Source of the DNA: Planifilum fimeticola
GTDB taxonomy: Bacteria; Bacillota; Bacilli; Thermoactinomycetales; DSM-44946
NCBI RefSeq assembly: GCF_003001905.1
Contig: NZ_PVNE01000006.1
Coordinates: 17,407 to 81,406 of the forward strand
DNA length: 64,000 nucleotides
Direction: 5' to 3'
The stretch's first letter is position 1; each line of letters opens with the position of its first letter. Both the position numbers and the translations under genes were made by a program. Of the stretch, positions 26,157 to 38,228 are shown in pieces. Under the pieces are notes generated by a model. That model saw only the letters and a program-made list of their open reading frames with translations, searched no databases and was not told the origin of the DNA.

Positions 26157-26465
26157 GTGGCACCTCAAGAGCAGGTCGCTCTGTCTCCGGAAACGGTGGA
26201 GGAAGTCTCGAAGCTGTTCAAAGCCTTGGCCGATCCGACGCGGATTCGGATTCTCTATTTGCTGTCCCAGGGGGAATGCTCGGTGACCCGGGTGGCGGAA
26301 ATGCTGGATTTGTCCCAGTCCGCCGTTTCCCATCAATTGTCCTTGTTGCGAACTTTGCGGCTCGTGAAATACCGCCGGGAGGGGCACACCTTTTATTACT
26401 CCTGCGATGATGATCACGTCATCCATATGCTGCTCCAGACCATCCGGCACGTCCAGCACGACTAG
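26157..26465 (+). CDS. ArsR/SmtB family metal-responsive repressor (CzrA-like)
   Basis: A 102-residue winged-helix repressor. The DNA-recognition region is SVTRVAEMLDLSQSAVSHQLSLLRTL, split around residues 41-66. The C-terminal alpha-5 helix, CDDDHVIHMLLQTIRHVQH, places D, H, H and H at the positions of D84, H86, H97 and H100 of S. aureus CzrA. That predicts a zinc/cobalt sensor. There is no alpha-3 cysteine box (ELCVCDL) of arsenic or cadmium sensors. GTG 26157 has AAAGGAGGAGC upstream. The gene lies under a palindromic operator and 101 bases before a zinc-type CDF exporter, its likely target. Confidence 0.9.
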   Translation: MAPQEQVALSPETVEEVSKLFKALADPTRIRILYLLSQGECSVTRVAEMLDLSQSAVSHQLSLLRTLRLVKYRREGHTFYYSCDDDHVIHMLLQTIRHVQHD

Positions 26466-26566
26466 GGATGCCGCCGACGGACAGGGGGAGCAGCCGGCGC
26501 CCTGACCGGGCCCTTCCGCGTCCCCTCCGGCCGGCACCGTTTCACCATCTTTGAAGGAGGTCCATC

Positions 26567-27487
26567 ATGCATCATCACCATCATCACGGGCACGGTCACC
26601 CTGAGGCCCATCACCAGCGGGAGAAGAACAAAAAGGGATTGACCATCGCCCTGAGCATCACCGTGGCCATCATGCTCCTGGAATTTTTCGGGGGATTGAT
26701 CACCAACAGCCTGGCGTTGCTGTCGGATGCGGGCCACATGCTGAGCGACGCCGGATCCCTTGCGCTGAGCCTGGCGGCCATGTGGTTTGCCCTCAAACCC
26801 CCATCACCCCGAAAAACGTACGGTTTTTACCGTTTTGAGATTCTCGCCGCCCTTTTCAACGGAGTGACGCTGTTCATCATCGCCGGCTTCATCGTTTGGG
26901 AGGCTGTCGAGCGATTGGTGGAACCGCCCCGGGTGGCCGGCGGTACGATGGTGGCCATCGCCGCCGTCGGGCTTTTGGCCAATCTGGCCAGTGCCTGGTT
27001 CCTCTTGCACAAGGGGGATGTTCAGGGGAATGTGAACCTCCGGAGCGCATACCTCCATGTGATCGGGGATGCACTGGGATCCGCGGGGGCGATTGTCGGT
27101 GGGCTCGTGATGCTTCTGTTTTCCTGGTATTGGGCGGACCCCCTCATCAGCGTCCTGGTGGCGTTGCTGATTCTGAAAAGCGCATGGGGCGTCCTCAACC
27201 AGGCCACGCATATCCTGATGGAGGGGACCCCTGCCGCGATCGATCACGAAGAAGTGGGACGGACCCTTCAATCCATCCCGGGGGTACGGGATGTGCACGA
27301 TTTGCACATCTGGACGATCACTTCCGGGCTGGACTCGCTGAGTTGCCACCTGCTGGTTGAAGACGATTGCGATTGCCAGAGGATCCTTCAGGAAGCGATC
27401 CGCCGGATCGAGGAGAAGTTCCAGATCCGGCACACGACGATTCAGGTGGAGAAGTCCCAGCTTCAGCACGCGGAGATGGAGGTGTGA
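26567..27487 (+). CDS. Cation diffusion facilitator, zinc exporter (CzcD-like)
   Basis: A 306-residue CDF antiporter. The extreme N-terminus is histidine-rich (MHHHHHHGHGHPEAHH), a metal-collecting segment. Six transmembrane helices follow, with the metal site residues in SLALLSDAGHMLSDAG (about 46-61) and HVIGDALGSAG (about 164-174), so the site is HD-HD, the zinc/cobalt pattern. The cytoplasmic C-terminal domain contains VHDLHIWTITSG. ATG 26567 is behind GAAGGAGG. With the upstream ArsR repressor it forms a zinc efflux operon. Confidence 0.93.
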   Translation: MHHHHHHGHGHPEAHHQREKNKKGLTIALSITVAIMLLEFFGGLITNSLALLSDAGHMLSDAGSLALSLAAMWFALKPPSPRKTYGFYRFEILAALFNGVTLFIIAGFIVWEAVERLVEPPRVAGGTMVAIAAVGLLANLASAWFLLHKGDVQGNVNLRSAYLHVIGDALGSAGAIVGGLVMLLFSWYWADPLISVLVALLILKSAWGVLNQATHILMEGTPAAIDHEEVGRTLQSIPGVRDVHDLHIWTITSGLDSLSCHLLVEDDCDCQRILQEAIRRIEEKFQIRHTTIQVEKSQLQHAEMEV

Positions 27488-27522
27488 GGGAGAACGCAGG
27501 ACGTCTCCGCAAAAGAATTGAC

Positions 27523-27628
27523 AAGCCACCGGGATTCGGAGGCGGGAGTCGATTTTCCTTTCCCGGCCGCAATGAGTCTCGGCGCAGTTGCTCCCAGTCG
27601 ATCCGCCTCCGAGGGGGCTTCTTTTTTG
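27523..27628 (+). terminator. Large terminator-like structure after the CDF gene
   Basis: Nested arms AAGCC/GGCTT (27523-27527 with 27616-27620) and CGGAGGCGG/CCGCCTCCG (27537-27545 with 27603-27611) enclose 57 bases with further pairing potential, and are followed by CTTTTTTG. It is longer than a normal terminator. Confidence 0.6.
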
Positions 27629-27688
27629 ATTCTTGGAAGTGTTGAAGGGGGAGAAAAGGGAAAAAATGGGGTTGAAAATTGTTTTTCC

Positions 27689-27723
27689 GGAACGAGTGTT
27701 CCCGTCCCTTTCTGTGATATAAT
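27689..27723 (+). promoter_or_regulatory. uvrBA promoter with DinR/LexA box
   Basis: GGAACGAGTGTTCC at 27689-27702 matches the core GAAC-N4-GTTC of the B. subtilis SOS box. The -10 element is TATAAT at 27718-27723. The box covers the expected -35 region, so the repressor would exclude RNA polymerase. Confidence 0.75.
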
Positions 27724-27754
27724 GGATGGGATGATAATTTCGAGGTGATCGGGG

Positions 27755-29737
27755 ATGGAGCAGCGCTTTCGTCTGGTGTCCGAATTTGAGCCCCGGGGAG
27801 ATCAGCCCAAAGCGATTGAGGAGCTCGCCCGCGGGGTGCTCGACGGGAAACGGTACCAGACACTCCTGGGGGCGACGGGAACCGGGAAGACCTTCACCAT
27901 CGCGCACACGATCGCCCGCGTCAACAAGCCGACCCTGGTGATCGCCCACAACAAGACGCTGGCGGCCCAGCTGTGCGGAGAGTTGAAGGAATTTTTCCCC
28001 CACAACGCGGTGGAGTATTTTGTCAGCTACTACGACTATTATCAGCCGGAAGCCTATGTCCCGCAGACGGATACTTACATCGAGAAGGATGCGTCGATCA
28101 ACGACGAGATCGACAAGCTGCGCCACTCGGCGACCAGCGCTTTGTTCGAGCGGCGGGATGTGATCATCGTCGCCAGCGTGTCCTGCATCTACGGCTTGGG
28201 TTCGCCGGAGGAATACCGGGATCAGGTGCTGTCCCTCCGGGTCGGAATGGAACGGGAGCGGAACGAGATCCTGCGCAAACTGGTGGACATCCAGTACACC
28301 CGCAACGACATCAACTTTGTCCGGGGAACGTTTCGCGTCCGCGGGGATGTTTTGGAGATCTTCCCCGTCTCCCGGAGCGAGCAGGCGGTCCGGGTGGAGT
28401 TTTTCGGCGATGAAATCGAGCGGATCCGGGAGATCGACGTGTTGACGGGAGAGATCATCGGGGATCGGGAACACGTCGCCATCTTTCCCGCCTCCCACTA
28501 TGTCACCGCTTCCGACGTGATGGCCCGCGCTCTTCGGGACATCGAAGCGGAGCTGGAGGCGCGGCTGAAGGAACTGCGCGATCAGGGCAAGCTGCTGGAG
28601 GCGCAGCGTCTGGAGCAGCGGACCCGCTACGACATGGAGATGATGCGGGAGATGGGGTTCTGCTCCGGAATCGAGAACTATTCCCGCCATCTGGTGGGCA
28701 AAAAACCGGGAGAACCCCCCTACACCCTGCTGGATTATTTCCCCGATGATTACCTGATGATCATCGACGAGTCCCACGTGACCGTCCCGCAGCTTCACGC
28801 GATGTACAACGGGGACCGATCCCGGAAGGAAGTGCTGGTGGAGCACGGCTTCCGCCTGCCCTCGGCCCTGGACAACCGTCCTTTGCGCTTCGAGGAGTTC
28901 GAGGAGCGGATCAACCAGGTCATCTTCGTTTCCGCCACTCCCGGGCCCTATGAGTTGGAGAAGGCGCCGGATGTGGTGGAGCAGATCATCCGGCCGACGG
29001 GGCTGTTGGATCCCAAGGTGCACGTCCGGCCGACCAAGGGCCAGATCGACGATCTGATCGGCGAAATTCGCAAACGCGTCCAGCGGGACGAACGGGTCCT
29101 GATCACCACCCTGACCAAGAAGATGGCGGAGGATCTGACCGATTACCTCAAGGAGATGGAGATCCGCGTCCGTTACCTCCATTCGGACATCAAGACCATC
29201 GAGCGGATGCAGATTCTGCGGGATCTCCGGTTGGGCGAATTTGACGTGCTCGTCGGGATCAACCTCCTCCGGGAAGGGTTGGACTTGCCGGAAGTGTCCC
29301 TGGTGGCCATTTTGGATGCGGACAAGGAAGGATTTCTCCGGGCCGAGCGCTCCCTCATCCAGACCATCGGCCGGGCCGCCCGCAACGCCAATGGCGAGGT
29401 GATCATGTATGCGGACACGATCACCGATTCGATGCGCAAAGCCATCGACGAGACGGAGCGGCGGCGCCGGATCCAGCGGGAGTACAACGAAAAGCACGGC
29501 ATTACGCCGCAGACCGTCCGCAAGGCGGTGCGCGAGGTGATCGAGGCCACCAAAGTCGCGGAGGAGAAGGCCCCCTACGGAAAAGCTCTGGATGTGCGCA
29601 GCATGGGCAAAAAGGAACGCCGAAACCTGATCAGCCAACTCGAAAAGGAAATGAAGGAAGCGGCACGGAAACTGGAGTTCGAGCGGGCCGCCGAGCTCCG
29701 GGACATGATTATCGAGCTGAAGGCGGAAGGAGCTTGA
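27755..29737 (+). CDS. uvrB: Excinuclease ABC subunit B
   Basis: A 660-residue helicase-like subunit of nucleotide excision repair. UvrA loads it at lesions and it recruits UvrC. Walker A is [10 protein letters not shown] (about residues 39-48). The beta-hairpin region [20 protein letters not shown] (about 93-112) inserts between DNA strands. The helicase motifs IIDESHVT and QTIGRAARN and the C-terminal UVR motif ([20 protein letters not shown]) are all present. ATG 27755 follows GAGGTGATCGGGG. Transcription probably starts at an SOS-controlled promoter just upstream. uvrA begins four bases after the stop. Confidence 0.97.
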   Translation: MEQRFRLVSEFEPRGDQPKAIEELARGVLDGKRYQTLLGATGTGKTFTIAHTIARVNKPTLVIAHNKTLAAQLCGELKEFFPHNAVEYFVSYYDYYQPEAYVPQTDTYIEKDASINDEIDKLRHSATSALFERRDVIIVASVSCIYGLGSPEEYRDQVLSLRVGMERERNEILRKLVDIQYTRNDINFVRGTFRVRGDVLEIFPVSRSEQAVRVEFFGDEIERIREIDVLTGEIIGDREHVAIFPASHYVTASDVMARALRDIEAELEARLKELRDQGKLLEAQRLEQRTRYDMEMMREMGFCSGIENYSRHLVGKKPGEPPYTLLDYFPDDYLMIIDESHVTVPQLHAMYNGDRSRKEVLVEHGFRLPSALDNRPLRFEEFEERINQVIFVSATPGPYELEKAPDVVEQIIRPTGLLDPKVHVRPTKGQIDDLIGEIRKRVQRDERVLITTLTKKMAEDLTDYLKEMEIRVRYLHSDIKTIERMQILRDLRLGEFDVLVGINLLREGLDLPEVSLVAILDADKEGFLRAERSLIQTIGRAARNANGEVIMYADTITDSMRKAIDETERRRRIQREYNEKHGITPQTVRKAVREVIEATKVAEEKAPYGKALDVRSMGKKERRNLISQLEKEMKEAARKLEFERAAELRDMIIELKAEGA

Positions 29738-29741
29738 ACCG

Positions 29742-32621
<2,880 letters not shown>

Positions 32622-32900
32622 CGGACGGCGGGGCTGTGATTTTTTGCCCCAGGTCGAAGAAGACGACAATGAGGTTGTTGACAAACCCGGCGGACATTGA
32701 ATTTGCGGCGGTGGCCGATGACGGTAAAAACTCTTGAAATGCATGACGGACGCATTTGTCAGGTATCCGGCGTCGTCCGCTTGAGGTTTTTTGAGAATGG
32801 TTCTTATCAAATAGACCCTTTTTACACAAAAACGGACTCAACTGATGATGAGATGAGTGGATAAACACAATTGGCAAAATGTAAAATAATGCTGCTTAAT

Positions 32901-33023
32901 AAGGGAATGTAAAAACACGAACCGGTTGGTAGTCCGGTTGCATCGGAAACGGAGATTTCCGGTGTCAGTAACCTTCCCCCCTCGGGATGTCCATCATTCC
33001 CTTTTTGAATGTACAAGAGGGGG
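32901..33023 (+). promoter_or_regulatory. Structured leader of yjdF, candidate yjdF-class riboswitch
   Basis: A perfect nine-base long-range stem (32901-32909 with 32995-33003) closes a domain containing two hairpins: 32920-32925 with 32934-32939, and 32942-32949 with 32956-32963. A further stem pairs 32977-32983 (CCCCCTC) with 33017-33023 (GAGGGGG), crossing the first as a pseudoknot or competing with it. The latter arm is the purine tract before the yjdF start, so ligand binding could hide or expose it. yjdF genes are known to follow a riboswitch that responds to azaaromatic compounds. I did not match consensus nucleotides, so the class is inferred from gene context and fold. The remainder of the 412-base gap from 32622 to 32900 shows no gene. 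Confidence 0.6.
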
Positions 33024-33033
33024 AACGAAGGAA

Positions 33034-33441
33034 ATGAAACTGACTGTTTTTTTCAATGGCCAGTTTTGGGTGGGAGTCATCGAGCAATGGGACGGGGACC
33101 GACTGAAAGCGGCTCAATATGTTTTTGGCAGAGAACCCAAAGATAACGAAGTGTTGCTCTTCGTCCAAAGAAACATGCTTCGGTTGATCGCTGAATCCAG
33201 GGAACACGTTTCTGCTCGCCGCAGGGAGAAAAAGGTGAATCCCAAGCGACTGGCACGGCAAGCGGCGAAAGAAATGAAACAAAAAGGCGTTTCCACTTAC
33301 GCGCAAATGGCGATAAAGCACGAGTATGAAAGGCGCAAACAAGAGCGCAGGAAGTCGGCAAAGGCGAGAAAAGAAGCGCTCGCCGCGAAAAGGCGGGAGT
33401 TGAAAGTGAAAAAGAGAAAGGAAAAACATCGCGGCAGATAG
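33034..33441 (+). CDS. yjdF: YjdF family protein (DUF2992)
   Basis: A 135-residue protein of the YjdF family. The N-terminal half (MKLTVFFNGQFWVGVIEQWD, then AAQYVFGREPKDNEVLLFV) is the conserved domain, and the C-terminal half is a very basic helix (from RRREKKVNPKRLARQAAKE to the end). The biochemical role is unknown; the family is known for its riboswitch control by toxic azaaromatic compounds. ATG 33034 has GAAGGA close by and GAGGGGG eleven bases upstream. The open frame before the ATG is part of the structured leader and is not coding. Codon use is more AT-rich than its neighbours, which may indicate recent acquisition. Confidence 0.85.
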   Translation: MKLTVFFNGQFWVGVIEQWDGDRLKAAQYVFGREPKDNEVLLFVQRNMLRLIAESREHVSARRREKKVNPKRLARQAAKEMKQKGVSTYAQMAIKHEYERRKQERRKSAKARKEALAAKRRELKVKKRKEKHRGR

Positions 33442-33562
33442 AGTAGAGAGGGGGCGGCTACCCCCCTATGGTCAGTTATGCACGATACAGGAGGCTTATG
33501 CGGGTAACTGAGAAACGAATCCTTGCTGCTGAGGTTCAAAACGACAAAAAAATATAATGACT

Positions 33563-33600
33563 ACCCCCGTTCCTTTTTCAAAGAAAAGGCCGGGGGTTTG
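33563..33600 (+). terminator. First terminator after yjdF
   Basis: Arms ACCCCC and CCTTTT (33563-33577) pair with AAAAGG and GGGGGT (33584-33597) around a short loop, then a TTTG tail. Confidence 0.65.
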
Positions 33601-33611
33601 ACTTCAATCTC

Positions 33612-33635
33612 AGTGTCCGTACAGGACACTTTTTT
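33612..33635 (+). terminator. Second, strong terminator after yjdF
   Basis: AGTGTCC (33612-33618) pairs with GGACACT (33624-33630) around a five-base loop, followed by six T residues. Confidence 0.85.
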
Positions 33636-33924
33636 GCTCCCTGCAAGGGGCGGATAATCTGAACCCGCTTTGTTTCCGGCATGGATACCGTTCAAAATTC
33701 CCTCACTTCTTGATATCAAGCTGACGGCGGCAGATCATTCCCAATTCGGATCACGGCCATCGGTACCGCCGGCCGGGCGACCGGATCGCTTGGGGACAGA
33801 ATCCCGGGAATGCAGGGTGAGCTGCCCGAGGCGCTGTCTTTCGTCCTTTTATCGAGCAGCTCAGCAAACCCAACGTAAATCCGCATTCCCTCCCACTCTT
33901 TTTTACTGTGTTGACCCCCACCGA
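33636..33924. other. Intergenic region with no recognised gene
   Basis: This is the convergent gap between the yjdF terminators and the racemase gene. I see no convincing coding frame, hairpin terminator or family remnant here. Confidence 0.4.
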
Positions 33925-35034
33925 TTATGGCCGGTAGGTTTGGCTTCGGATCGTGTGCTGATCCATCCGATTCCGAACCGGCTCAAATCCGAGCCCCGGT
34001 TTCTTCGGAATCCGTATGCGGCCGTTCTCCACAATCACTTCCGGATCGATGATGTCCTGCTCCCAGTAACGGGAGGAAGCGGCGGTATCTCCGGGCAGTG
34101 TAAACCCGGGGAGGGAAGTGATCGCAATGTTGTGAGCCCGACCGATACCGGACTCCAGCATTCCCCCGCACCAGACGGGAATGCCGCGGTCGAGGCACAG
34201 GTCGTGGATTCGCCGGGCCTCGGTCAATCCGCCGACCCGACCGATCTTGATATTGATGATCTTACAACTTCCCAGTTCGATCGCCTTGCGCGCATCTTCG
34301 GCGGAGTGGATGCTCTCGTCCAGGCAGATCGGTGTGGACAGTTGTGCCTGAAGGGCGGCGTGGTCGATGATATCATCGAAGGCCAGAGGTTGTTCGATCA
34401 TCATCAGGTTGTACGCGTCCAGTTCTTTCAACCGGGCCGCGTCGCCGAGCCGGTAGGCGGAGTTGGCATCGGCCATCAGGGGAATGTCGGGGAAGTGCCT
34501 GCGCACTTCCTTGATCACTTCGATATCCCAACCGGGCTTGATTTTCACTTTGATGCGACGGTAACCTTCCGCCGCGTGCCTTTCAATGAGCCGCAGCAAA
34601 TCGGTGATCGTCGGCTGGATGCCGATGCTGATTCCCACTTCGATCTCCGCTTTTTCCCCTCCCAAAGCCGCCGCCAGCGCCTGCCCGCTCCGCCGCGCGT
34701 ACAGATCCCACACGGCTCCTTCCAATGCGGATTTCGCCATGTTGTTCCGCCGCAGGGGGGAGAAGCGTGCCGACAGCTCCCCCGGATGGCGAACGGGCTC
34801 TTTAAACAGGATCGGGATCAAAAAGTCCTCCAGGATGTGCCAGTTGGTTTTCACCGTTTCCTCGCTGTACCAGGGGGAGGAAAAAGCGACCGACTCCCCC
34901 CATCCGCTGGTTCCGTCCGTATCGGTCACTTCGACCAGAAGAAAGTCCTTGTCGAGGAAGGAACCGAAGCTGGTGACAAACGGGGCCTTCAGACGCATGC
35001 GAAGCTGGCGCAGGGTGACGCGAGCGATCTTCAT
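33925..35034 (-). CDS. N-succinylamino acid racemase / o-succinylbenzoate synthase (MenC-like enolase)
   Basis: A 369-residue muconate-lactonising subgroup enolase. The catalytic lysine pair is in KVKIKPG (about residues 162-168), the metal ligands in [16 protein letters not shown] and CLDESIHS, and the second catalytic lysine in NIKIGRVGG (about 262-270). Such proteins act as OSBS in menaquinone synthesis, as N-succinylamino acid racemase (NSAR), or both. The gene neighbours here are a GNAT acyltransferase and an M20 hydrolase, not other men genes, which matches the Geobacillus kaustophilus NSAR pathway for turning D-amino acids into L-amino acids. I therefore favour NSAR. Last gene of a four-gene operon, overlapping the previous gene by four bases. 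Confidence 0.88.
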   Translation of the reverse strand: MKIARVTLRQLRMRLKAPFVTSFGSFLDKDFLLVEVTDTDGTSGWGESVAFSSPWYSEETVKTNWHILEDFLIPILFKEPVRHPGELSARFSPLRRNNMAKSALEGAVWDLYARRSGQALAAALGGEKAEIEVGISIGIQPTITDLLRLIERHAAEGYRRIKVKIKPGWDIEVIKEVRRHFPDIPLMADANSAYRLGDAARLKELDAYNLMMIEQPLAFDDIIDHAALQAQLSTPICLDESIHSAEDARKAIELGSCKIINIKIGRVGGLTEARRIHDLCLDRGIPVWCGGMLESGIGRAHNIAITSLPGFTLPGDTAASSRYWEQDIIDPEVIVENGRIRIPKKPGLGFEPVRNRMDQHTIRSQTYRP

Positions 35035-35912
35035 GATTTATCCCCCTTTTCTGTTTCGGCCGACGTGTCGATTCGGAGCCGCTCCCTCTGTTGCAAGACA
35101 TAGTAATGCACCGGTTCCCCCGATTGGCGAAGGGTTCCTGTGGCCGCGTAACCCTTCGAAAAGAGCGCCTGAAAAATCGTCCGGGTCTTCATGCGCCAAT
35201 CCCGGGCCAGAACCAGATCGCGGGATTTGATGTGCTGGAACCGGACAGGGATGGGAACCAGAAGGGAATCTGTTCCATCCGGAAAGTGTTCTGCCCCCGC
35301 CAAGGTTTGTTCCACGTTTTCCGGCAGTTGAGGCATTCCGTCCGAATTGACGGACCAATCGCACACCCGGCGATGCAAACCCATCGTCGTCGGCGGCGGG
35401 GCGGGGTTCGTCACATGGGGGCTGTCGAGCCACCATTCCACCTGAAAACGATCCGTCGGAAGGCCCCGGTTGAGCACATCGTCCATCTCTCCGTAGCAGT
35501 TTTCGACGTACGTGTTGCAGATGGCGCGCAGCGCGTTCAGGTTGAGGGAAGCGTTGACGCTTTCCAGGGGATCGTAGGTCCAGGTGATCAGCGAATAGCC
35601 CCTGGAGAGGGCCCATTCGCGTTGCGCCCATTTCATTCGCTTTCCGAGGCCCATCCCGCGGTAGGAGGGGGCGACGCCCATCATGTGCGAACAGAGGTAG
35701 GTTCGTTTGCCGTCAAAGCCGGGAAACGCGTAGCAGAAGCCGACCAGGCGGTCGCCGTCGAAGCTGCCGATCAGAATGCCGCCGTTTTTGACGGCCGTCA
35801 GCGTTTGATGAATGGGAATCGGATCCATCCCCCAGACGGTTCTCTCCAAATGCTGCACGGCTTTGAATTCGTCCGGCGAGGTGAGCCGCCGAACGGCAAT
35901 GGGTCGCGTCAT
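35031..35912 (-). CDS. GNAT N-acyltransferase, probable succinyl-CoA:D-amino acid N-succinyltransferase
   Basis: A 293-residue protein with a GNAT fold in its first 160 residues. The acyl-CoA motif A is [20 protein letters not shown] (about residues 77-96). The conserved [20 protein letters not shown] segment lies before it. The C-terminal 130 residues are specific to this subfamily. In the G. kaustophilus NSAR pathway the homologous enzyme succinylates D-amino acids before racemisation and hydrolysis. That role is inferred from the operon: an NSAR gene downstream (four-base overlap) and an M20 hydrolase upstream (four-base overlap). Confidence 0.82.
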   Translation of the reverse strand: MTRPIAVRRLTSPDEFKAVQHLERTVWGMDPIPIHQTLTAVKNGGILIGSFDGDRLVGFCYAFPGFDGKRTYLCSHMMGVAPSYRGMGLGKRMKWAQREWALSRGYSLITWTYDPLESVNASLNLNALRAICNTYVENCYGEMDDVLNRGLPTDRFQVEWWLDSPHVTNPAPPPTTMGLHRRVCDWSVNSDGMPQLPENVEQTLAGAEHFPDGTDSLLVPIPVRFQHIKSRDLVLARDWRMKTRTIFQALFSKGYAATGTLRQSGEPVHYYVLQQRERLRIDTSAETEKGDKS

Positions 35913-37049
35913 GGATGTCCCTCCTCATGACGGGCAAAGGTGAGTTGTACCGCCCGAGACAAGATGTCGATCCCGTTGAGGAGCGCACCGCGATCAAAGG
36001 TCATTTGCGGGTGGTGCAATCCCGGGCGCAAACCGCAACCGAGACCCAACATCGTGGCTTTCAGCCGGGGGTTTTTCAGGGGGTAAAAGTGAAAGTCCTC
36101 CCCTCCGGGCGTCACGATCGGTTCCGCCAGCCGCTCGGGGCCGAGCGCATCCCGGATCGCTCGTGCCATCAGCCGTTCCGCCTCTTCGTTCCGTTCCGCC
36201 GCGGCCGTGTAGGCCGTGTCGGTGAGGCGGATTTCCACACGGTGCAAGCGCTCCAAACTTTTCGCGATGTGGTGAACGCGCGAAGTCAGTTCCATCCATG
36301 ATGCGGTTGGTCTGCGCCCGCAGGTCGAGGCTGAACCTGGCCCGGCCGGGGATGATGTTTCCGCTTTCGGAACCGGCGGTGAAACGGGTCATTTTGACGG
36401 AATGGGGCACCATCGGGTCCAGGCGGATGCGGCTGAGCTCCTGAACGAAGGAAGCCCCCACTTCAATGGTGTTGATGCCGAGATGGGGACGTGCAGCATG
36501 GGCCTCGCTTCCGATGATTTCACCGGTGATAAAGCGGGCGGCTCCGTGGAGGATCGCCGGAGCGGCGGTCCCGTTTTTCAGTTCCTGTACGGGGCGCAGG
36601 TGGACGCCGTACAAGTAATCCGCGTCCCGGATGACCTGTTTCTCCACCATTCTCAGGGCCCCGGTTCCCTTCTCCTCGGCAGGCTGAAAGATGACGCGAA
36701 AAGTTCCGGGCGGATAGTACCCCATCCGTTGAAAGAGCAATATGGTGCCGAGGACCATGGTCATGTGCGCATCGTGACCGCAGGAGTGGTTGGCCTGGAA
36801 GCGGCCGTCCACTTCCTGCCACAAGGCATCCATGTCGGCCCGGAGCGCCACGACGGGCCGGCCGGAACCGATCTCCCCGACCACCCCGGTACAATCCTCA
36901 AACCGCCTTGTCCGGTATCCGTGGCGCTCCAACAGCCCCGCAACATAGGACGTTGTCCCATATTCCTGCCAGCTGATCTCCGGGTGGTTGTGCAGATGTT
37001 GAAAAATTTCCATAATTATGGGTTCCAACTTTTTCACTGCGGGATTCAT
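35909..37049 (-). pseudogene. M20 family amidohydrolase (N-succinyl-L-amino acid hydrolase-like), frameshifted
   Basis: An M20 metallopeptidase of about 379 residues in two frames. The N-terminal part (37049 to about 36297) holds [10 protein letters not shown], the metal motif [14 protein letters not shown] and [13 protein letters not shown]. The C-terminal part (36295-35909) contains [14 protein letters not shown] with the last metal ligand. The frames join if one G is removed from ATGGATGGAAC at about 36293-36300: [10 protein letters not shown] then continues ELTSRVHHI. The start ATG 37049 follows AGGAGGAA. In a complete form it would release L-amino acid and succinate as the final NSAR pathway step. 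Either a genuine recent mutation or a sequencing error. Confidence 0.8.
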
Positions 37050-37050
37050 G

Positions 37051-37902
37051 CTAAAATTCCTCCTGCACGAAAAGATCTTCCATCTGCGTGGAATCGTATG
37101 CGGCGCGCCGCCGTTCAAAGCGTTCCCGATCGCGGATGACCACGCCGCTCACCAGTGCGTTCATGAGAGAGAAAAGCATCGGTGCCGCATCGATGGTGGA
37201 AGTGGGGGAAGAATCGATGGTTAACGTCACATCGCTGACGTCGGACAGGGGGGCTACCGGCGAATCGGTCAGCCCGATTACAAAGGCCCCTTTTTGGCCG
37301 ACCCTCTCGGCGATTTGGATCGTGGCTTTCGCGTATCGATGGAGGGAGATGGCGATCCATACATCCTCACTGCCCGCATCCGCCGTCATCTCCAGGATGT
37401 CATCCGTGTCCGGGCGGTACAGCCTGGTGTTTCCCCGTACCAGATTGAGTATGAAAGAGAGCCAATGGGCGGCGGCGTAAGAGGTCCGCATGCCGACCAC
37501 CACCACCCGACCGGCCTCGGCGATTCTCCGGGCGGCCACATCCAAATCCTTCTCGCGGATCTGGGCGATCGCACGCTCCAGATTGGAAAGGTCTTTTCGC
37601 ATCACCTGCGCGTAAAAGTGGGGCTGCGTCGCAAGATCCTGTTTGGAAGCGCGGTACTTCTCCAGGCCGCTTTTCGGCTGAATCAATCCTTGGCGGATCT
37701 GTTTCTGAAGTTCGGCGTACCCGCTGTAGTGCAAGGCGTGACAAAAGCGGATCACCGTCGTTTCGCTGACCCCCGCGGCGTTTCCGATATCGGCGGCGGA
37801 ACGGACGACCAGCTCCTCCGGGTGATCCAACAAATATTTCGCCACCCTTTTCTGACCGTTGGTAAGCTGATGAAAACGGCTTCGAATCCGTTCTTCCAAC
37901 AT
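37051..37902 (-). CDS. RpiR/MurR family regulator (HTH-SIS)
   Basis: A 283-residue regulator with an N-terminal HTH_6 domain (about 1-77, including [22 protein letters not shown]) and a C-terminal SIS domain (about 125-255, with [18 protein letters not shown]). SIS domains normally sense phosphosugars or related metabolites. Here the operon concerns N-acylamino acids, so the effector may be different (inference). ATG 37902 has GAAGGGA upstream. It is the first gene of the operon, two bases before the M20 gene, and presumably autoregulates it. Confidence 0.9.
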   Translation of the reverse strand: MLEERIRSRFHQLTNGQKRVAKYLLDHPEELVVRSAADIGNAAGVSETTVIRFCHALHYSGYAELQKQIRQGLIQPKSGLEKYRASKQDLATQPHFYAQVMRKDLSNLERAIAQIREKDLDVAARRIAEAGRVVVVGMRTSYAAAHWLSFILNLVRGNTRLYRPDTDDILEMTADAGSEDVWIAISLHRYAKATIQIAERVGQKGAFVIGLTDSPVAPLSDVSDVTLTIDSSPTSTIDAAPMLFSLMNALVSGVVIRDRERFERRRAAYDSTQMEDLFVQEEF

Positions 37903-37964
37903 GTAATGTTCGTCCCTTCTGCAGCCTCGGCTTCAGGATCTGTCATTCTTGAAGTGGTGGCTGC

Positions 37965-37994
37965 ATTATAGCATGATTTTATTACTTTTCTCAA
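37965..37994 (-). promoter_or_regulatory. Promoter of the rpiR-NSAR operon
   Basis: On the minus strand, TTGAGA (37989-37994) and TATAAT (37965-37970) lie 18 bases apart in an AT-rich patch, 62 bases before the rpiR-like start. The rest of the 326-base gap shows a TATACAAT-like element near 38190 that may serve the plus-strand DUF302 gene. Confidence 0.6.
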
Positions 37995-38228
37995 TACTTA
38001 TTGATGTGTGTCGTGCGACAAAAGATGTACGCCGTTCCGCCCGGACCGAAAGCGTCATTGTCAGACAAGTCGCGGTGCCGGCTCGCCGGGGTTTTTCAAA
38101 GCTGAAAAGCGGTGAAGGGGGGGAAGGGGCCTACTGCGGGGATGAAGCTTATCGGTTTTACGGGCAGGGACTCGCGAGCTTTTTTGATATACAATAAAGG
38201 TGTCAACAGTGATCGAGGAGGGTAACCG

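Noticed and set aside
32622..32660. GGGGC and GCCCC after the uvrA stop as a terminator
   Set aside because: The T-run is inside the loop instead of after the stem, so it does not have terminator form.
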